Below, piece by piece: positions 7,588 to 10,550 of a stretch of 10,550 bases of DNA (its first letter is position 1; every line of letters begins with the position of its first letter). Under the pieces are notes generated by a model. That model searched no databases and was not told the DNA's origin. It worked only from the letters and a program-made list of their open reading frames with translations. Origin of the DNA: Bordetella parapertussis (GTDB taxonomy: Bacteria > Pseudomonadota > Gammaproteobacteria > Burkholderiales > Burkholderiaceae_C). Made by a program: the position numbers and the translations under genes. The stretch lies in assembly GCA_945875935.1 (NCBI GenBank), contig CAMCNE010000077.1:1-10550 (forward strand), read 5' to 3'.

Positions 7588-8290
7588 CGCGATGGATGCG
7601 GAAACACCACCCCAGGTGGATCTGTGGCGTGTGTTCGTCCCGCAGCATTTGTCTGCATTCGAAGAATACTGGCGCCGGCTCGACGCCCTTGAACGACAGC
7701 GCGCGGCAACGTTCCACCGCGAGGCGGATCGCCAGCGCTACGTCATTTCGCAAGGCTCGCTTCGCATGTTGCTGGGCCAGCAGCTGGGCATCGACCCGGC
7801 GCGCGTGGCGTTTGACCGTGGGCAATTCGGCAAGCCGCGACTGGCTGCACAGATCGCCCCGCACTTCAACACCAGCCACTCGGGTGACTGGGCTGTGCAC
7901 GGTTTTTCGGCCTCGACGCCCATGGGCGTGGACGTGGAAGCCATTCAGCCCGATGCGATAGATCTGGATGAGTTCCAGCACGTGTTGACGAAGCCCGAGA
8001 TGGAACGCTTGCGCTCGCTGCCAACGGCGCTTCGAAACCAGGCCTTCATCAGCACCTGGGTGCGCAAGGAGGCTTACGTCAAGGCGACGGGTCATGGCTT
8101 GAGCAAGCCGCTCGACGAGGTCTGTATCGAGTCGCTCGAAGGAGGTGGCTACCGCCTGCTTCACGACCACCACCCCGATGCCGCCGGCGCCGAGTGGAAC
8201 TGGCTGATGCTTGATTTGGGTCCGGGCTACGCGGGATGCCTTTGCCACCCCGGGCCGCCACTGGCTGTGCACATTCGAGACGCTGAGTGA
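7562..8290 (+). CDS. Sfp-type 4'-phosphopantetheinyl transferase
   Basis: The 242-residue enzyme would move phosphopantetheine from CoA to the conserved serine of carrier domains, converting the apo-NRPS to the holo form. Visible family motifs are F-G-K-P-R-L in the N-terminal half, F-N-T-S-H-S-G at 102-108, G-V-D-V-E at 122-126 (Asp124 and Glu126 bind Mg2+) and W-V-R-K-E-A-Y-V-K-A at 166-175 (Glu170 and Lys174). The length fits the two-lobed Sfp/EntD class rather than the short AcpS class. The ATG at 7562 lies inside the last codons of the NRPS in another frame, overlapping it by 26 bp. An alternative ATG at 7592 starts 4 bp after the NRPS stop and would remove ten poorly conserved residues. 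Neither has a clear ribosome site, so translational coupling to the NRPS is likely. The tight linkage implies that the NRPS carriers are its main substrate. The gene converges with prpE. Confidence 0.93.
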   Translation: MSNTPPVPDAMDAETPPQVDLWRVFVPQHLSAFEEYWRRLDALERQRAATFHREADRQRYVISQGSLRMLLGQQLGIDPARVAFDRGQFGKPRLAAQIAPHFNTSHSGDWAVHGFSASTPMGVDVEAIQPDAIDLDEFQHVLTKPEMERLRSLPTALRNQAFISTWVRKEAYVKATGHGLSKPLDEVCIESLEGGGYRLLHDHHPDAAGAEWNWLMLDLGPGYAGCLCHPGPPLAVHIRDAE

Positions 8291-8291
8291 C

Positions 8292-8315
8292 GCGCCTGCG
8301 GGCTCGCAGCGGCGC
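8292..8315. terminator. GC-rich hairpin between convergent genes, possible bidirectional terminator
   Basis: The 48-bp gap between the PPTase stop and the prpE stop holds GCGC-CTGCG (8292-8300), a GGCT loop and CGCAG (8305-8309), a 2-nt bulge, then GCGC (8312-8315). This gives nine G/C-rich pairs. The position between converging stop codons suits a shared terminator. No T-run follows on either strand, so intrinsic termination would be weak. Confidence 0.35.
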
Positions 8316-8338
8316 TGCAATCGGCGAGACCTTCGCTC

Positions 8339-10234
8339 TCAGCCCACCAATGCCGCCCTGATCTGCTGCAGCGCTTGCGGGTCGTCCAGGGTCGTCAGGT
8401 CACCGGGATCGCGCTGTTCGCACAGCGCCTGTATGGTCCGGCGCAAGAGCTTGCCCGAGCGTGTCTTGGGAAGCAGGCCGACAAACAGCACGCGCGCCGG
8501 TCTGGCCACCGGGCCGATGCGGGCATCGACCAGTTTCATGATCTCGTCTTCGAGTCGACGGGCTGCCGGCTCCGTGCTGGCAGCCGATGCGTCCTTGAGC
8601 ACCGCGAATGCCATCGGAACCTGGCCCTTGACCGCATCGGCCACGCCGACCACGGCCACCTCGGCGACAGCCGCGTGGCTGGCGACCACCTCTTCGATCT
8701 CGCGGGTACCGAGTCGGTGGCTGGCCACGTTGATCACGTCGTCGGTGCGCCCAAGAATGAAGTAGTAACCGTCGTCATCGCGCAGGCCCCAATCAAAAGT
8801 GCTGTAGACCCATCGGTCCGATTCCTGGGTCCAGTAGGTCTTGACGAAGCGTTCGTCGTCGCGCCACACGGTCTGCATGCAGCCCGGGGGCAGCGGGCCG
8901 TCGATGGTCAGCATGCCCTTGCAGTTCGCTGTGGTGAGTTCTTCGCTGCTCGCTTCGTCGAGGATGCGCACCCGATAGCCATACACGGCAAAGCCCGGGC
9001 TGCCCGGCTTGGCGCTCGCCTGCCCTGTGCCCTGGCTGAGCGCCAGGATGGGCCAGCCGGTTTCGGTTTGCCAGTAGTTGTCGATGACGGGCTTGCCCAG
9101 GCACTCGGAAATCCAGCTCGACGTGGGCACATCGACCGGCTCGCCCGCCAGGAACAGCCGGCGCAGCGAACCCAGGTCGTATTGCGTGAGGTACTTCGGA
9201 TCCGACTTCTTGAGCACCCGGATCGCCGTCGGCGAGGTGAACATGACCGAGACCTGGTGCCGCTCGACCAGGCTCCACCACACGCCGGCATCGGGCCGGG
9301 TGGGCAGCCCCTCGTAGACGATGGTGGCCATGCCGGCGATCAAGGGGCCATAGACGATGTAGCTGTGCCCGAGCACCCAGCCGATATCGCTGCCGCTGAA
9401 AAACGTCTCGCCGGGGCGGCCGTCGAAGATGTGCTTCATGCTCGCGGCCAGCGCCACGGCGTAGCCGCCGGTGTCGCGCTGCACGCCCTTGGGCTTGCCG
9501 GTGGTGCCGCTGGTGTACAGGGTGTAGCTCGGGTGCGTGGCGTCGACCCACACGCAAGGCACCACCGCATCCAGGTGCGCCTCGCGCAGCGCGGCGTAGT
9601 CCTCGTCGCGGCCGGGCACAAGATCCATCGGGCACAGACCGCGATCGACCAGCAGCACCTTGGCTGGCGGGTGCTTAGCCAGATGCATGGCCTCGTCGAG
9701 CAGCGGCTTGTACGCAATCACCTTGCTCGAGCGGCTGCCGGCATCGGCGCTGATGATCAACACCGGCTGCGCGTCGTCGATGCGGCTGGCCAGGCTGGCG
9801 CTGGCAAAGCCGCCGAACACCACGCAATGGATGGCGCCGATGCGCGCGCAAGCCAGCATCGCAAACACCGCCTGCGGCACCATCGGCAGATAAACCAGCA
9901 CCCGGTCGCCGTGCTGCACACCCAATGACTGCAGCACCGCGGCCATGCGCTGGACCTCGGCATGCAGTTCGCCATAGCTGTAGATCAACTCCTGATCGGT
10001 CTCGGAAGAAGCCCAGACGAGCGCGCTCTGGTCTGCGCGCTCGGCCAGATGCCGGTCGACCGCGTTGTGACACAGATTGGTCTGAGCGCCCACGAACCAT
10101 CTTGCAAACGGCGGGTTGCTGTAGTCGCAGACCTGATCGAAGGGCCGGTGCCAATCAATCAACGCCGCCTGCTCGGCCCAGAACGCATCGGGCTCATCAA
10201 TCGAGCGTTGGTAAAGACTCGAGTGGTCGATCAA
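8339..10234 (-). CDS. prpE: Propionate--CoA ligase (propionyl-CoA synthetase)
   Basis: The 631-residue cytosolic enzyme activates propionate, via propionyl-AMP, to propionyl-CoA, which usually feeds the methylcitrate cycle. It belongs to the acetyl-CoA synthetase family. An N-terminal ACAS segment (S-I-D-E-P-D-A-F-W-A near residue 12) is followed by T-S-G-T-T-G-K-P-K-G at 241-250 and Y-W-Q-T-E-T-G-W at 387-394. The C-terminal S-G-K-L-L-R-R contains Lys595, the catalytic lysine that is acetylated in Acs/PrpE enzymes. The N-Y-W-Q-T-E-T-G-W-P-I form and the length match PrpE better than AcsA. I chose the TTG at 10232-10234 because a perfect AGGAGG lies five bases upstream and the protein then begins like other PrpE proteins. 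The frame is open further up to a GTG at 10282. acuI is 67 bp upstream on the same strand, so the two are probably cotranscribed. A role in supplying acyl groups to the NRPS is possible, but no sequence evidence supports it. Confidence 0.93.
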   Translation of the reverse strand: MIDHSSLYQRSIDEPDAFWAEQAALIDWHRPFDQVCDYSNPPFARWFVGAQTNLCHNAVDRHLAERADQSALVWASSETDQELIYSYGELHAEVQRMAAVLQSLGVQHGDRVLVYLPMVPQAVFAMLACARIGAIHCVVFGGFASASLASRIDDAQPVLIISADAGSRSSKVIAYKPLLDEAMHLAKHPPAKVLLVDRGLCPMDLVPGRDEDYAALREAHLDAVVPCVWVDATHPSYTLYTSGTTGKPKGVQRDTGGYAVALAASMKHIFDGRPGETFFSGSDIGWVLGHSYIVYGPLIAGMATIVYEGLPTRPDAGVWWSLVERHQVSVMFTSPTAIRVLKKSDPKYLTQYDLGSLRRLFLAGEPVDVPTSSWISECLGKPVIDNYWQTETGWPILALSQGTGQASAKPGSPGFAVYGYRVRILDEASSEELTTANCKGMLTIDGPLPPGCMQTVWRDDERFVKTYWTQESDRWVYSTFDWGLRDDDGYYFILGRTDDVINVASHRLGTREIEEVVASHAAVAEVAVVGVADAVKGQVPMAFAVLKDASAASTEPAARRLEDEIMKLVDARIGPVARPARVLFVGLLPKTRSGKLLRRTIQALCEQRDPGDLTTLDDPQALQQIRAALVG

Positions 10235-10239
10235 AGCAG

Positions 10240-10245
10240 CCTCCT
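10240..10245 (-). promoter_or_regulatory. Consensus ribosome-binding site AGGAGG for prpE
   Basis: The minus strand reads AGGAGG, then CTGCT, then TTG. The full consensus at 5-nt spacing decides the prpE start at the TTG 10234 over the upstream GTG at 10282. It also suggests strong translation despite the weak start codon. Confidence 0.75.
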
Positions 10246-10284
10246 GCGCCGGCAGATGACCCGCCGACCTTGGATGTACCACGG

Positions 10285-10296
10285 GTGAGCGCTCAC
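10285..10296. promoter_or_regulatory. Perfect 12-bp palindrome GTGAGCGCTCAC, possible operator
   Basis: The palindrome sits between the acuI stop (10302) and the prpE start, ending 5 bp after acuI. It has no loop, so it fits a protein-binding DNA dyad better than an RNA hairpin. Its sequence equals the core of the symmetric lac operator and has the central CG typical of LacI/GalR-family sites. About two or three perfect 12-bp palindromes are expected by chance in 10 kb, so this is only suggestive. No regulator gene is visible in the window. Confidence 0.25.
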
Positions 10297-10301
10297 GCGA
10301 C

Positions 10302-10550
10302 TCAGACTTTCACCACCAGACGGCCCCGCACCCGACCGTCCATCAGGTCGCGTGCGCGTTCAATGCAGTCATCGAGCGCGATGTCTTCGACCATGTCCTC
10401 GAGCAGGTTGCGGTCGACCTCTTGCGCCAGCCGATCCCAGGCCTCGCGCCTGAGCGACAGCGGCGCCATCACGCTGTCCACGCCGGCCAGCGTCACACCA
10501 CGCAAGATGAAAGGCATCACGGTGGTCGGCAGATCCGAGCCCTGCGCCAG
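10302..10550 (-). CDS. acuI: C-terminal part of acrylyl-CoA reductase (AcuI/YhdH family, MDR superfamily)
   Basis: The minus frame is open from the window edge to a TGA at 10302-10304 and gives the last 82 residues of a protein whose family is usually about 325-330 residues. The segment D-L-P-T-T-V-M-P-F-I-L-R-G-V and then L-A-G-V-D-S-V-M-A-P is characteristic of the AcuI/YhdH zinc-free medium-chain reductases, and the tail D-G-R-V-R-G-R-L-V-V also fits. AcuI reduces acryloyl-CoA to propionyl-CoA with NADPH and protects against acrylate from DMSP or 3-hydroxypropionate metabolism. Placement just upstream of prpE fits a shared propionyl-CoA pathway. The N-terminal catalytic and Rossmann parts lie outside the window, so a general quinone oxidoreductase cannot be fully excluded. 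Confidence 0.85.
   Translation of the reverse strand: MAQGSDLPTTVMPFILRGVTLAGVDSVMAPLSLRREAWDRLAQEVDRNLLEDMVEDIALDDCIERARDLMDGRVRGRLVVKV

Noticed and set aside
8375..9928. 517-codon open frame on the plus strand across prpE
   Set aside because: It is the antisense shadow of prpE, which has complete family motifs; the translation is His/Arg/Ala-rich without recognisable domains.
8339..10550. acuI-prpE as dedicated precursor supply for the NRPS
   Set aside because: The genes are convergent with the cassette and have a complete ordinary role in propionate/acrylate metabolism; nothing in the sequence links them to the NRPS.

Overview
This GC-rich window with dense, GC3-biased genes most likely comes from a betaproteobacterium of the Burkholderiales, Comamonadaceae-like. 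The clues are the form of PrpE and AcuI, the secreted minimal ATP-dependent DNA ligase, and an intergenic C/G-run hairpin of a style I recall from Comamonadaceae genomes. The assignment is inference, because no rRNA or other phylogenetic marker is present.

Layout. (1) 1-93, plus strand: the last 30 codons of an unidentified gene. (2) 107-991, minus strand: a secreted LigE-type ATP-dependent DNA ligase, convergent with gene 1. (3) 992-1269: a divergent intergenic region with two stacked hairpins (1027-1081), a possible 12-codon leader ORF (1098-1136) and no clear promoter. (4) 1270-7587, plus strand: a 2,105-residue single-protein NRPS with domain order acyl-activating ligase, carrier, carrier, condensation, adenylation, carrier, thioesterase. 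(5) 7562-8290, plus strand: an Sfp-type phosphopantetheinyl transferase overlapping the NRPS end by 26 bp. (6) 8339-10234, minus strand: propionyl-CoA synthetase PrpE, convergent with the PPTase. (7) 10302-10550, minus strand: the C-terminal end of an AcuI/YhdH-type acrylyl-CoA reductase, upstream of prpE on the same strand.

How they work together. Genes 4 and 5 form a compact biosynthetic cassette. The PPTase would install phosphopantetheine on the three NRPS carriers. The N-terminal ligase, which resembles oxalyl-CoA synthetase/PCS60/AAE3 rather than an amino-acid adenylation domain, would load a carboxylic acid. The C domain would join it to the residue chosen by the internal A domain, whose specificity code (read as DAFFLGGTFK) is Val/Ile-like. 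The thioesterase would release the product. The simplest predicted product is an N-acyl branched-chain amino acid or a cyclised or dimerised derivative. The starter acid cannot be read from the sequence. No transporter or regulator for the cassette lies in the window. acuI and prpE form an ordinary propionate/acrylate module that runs the other way and is probably unrelated. The NRPS cassette is the part most worth following up.
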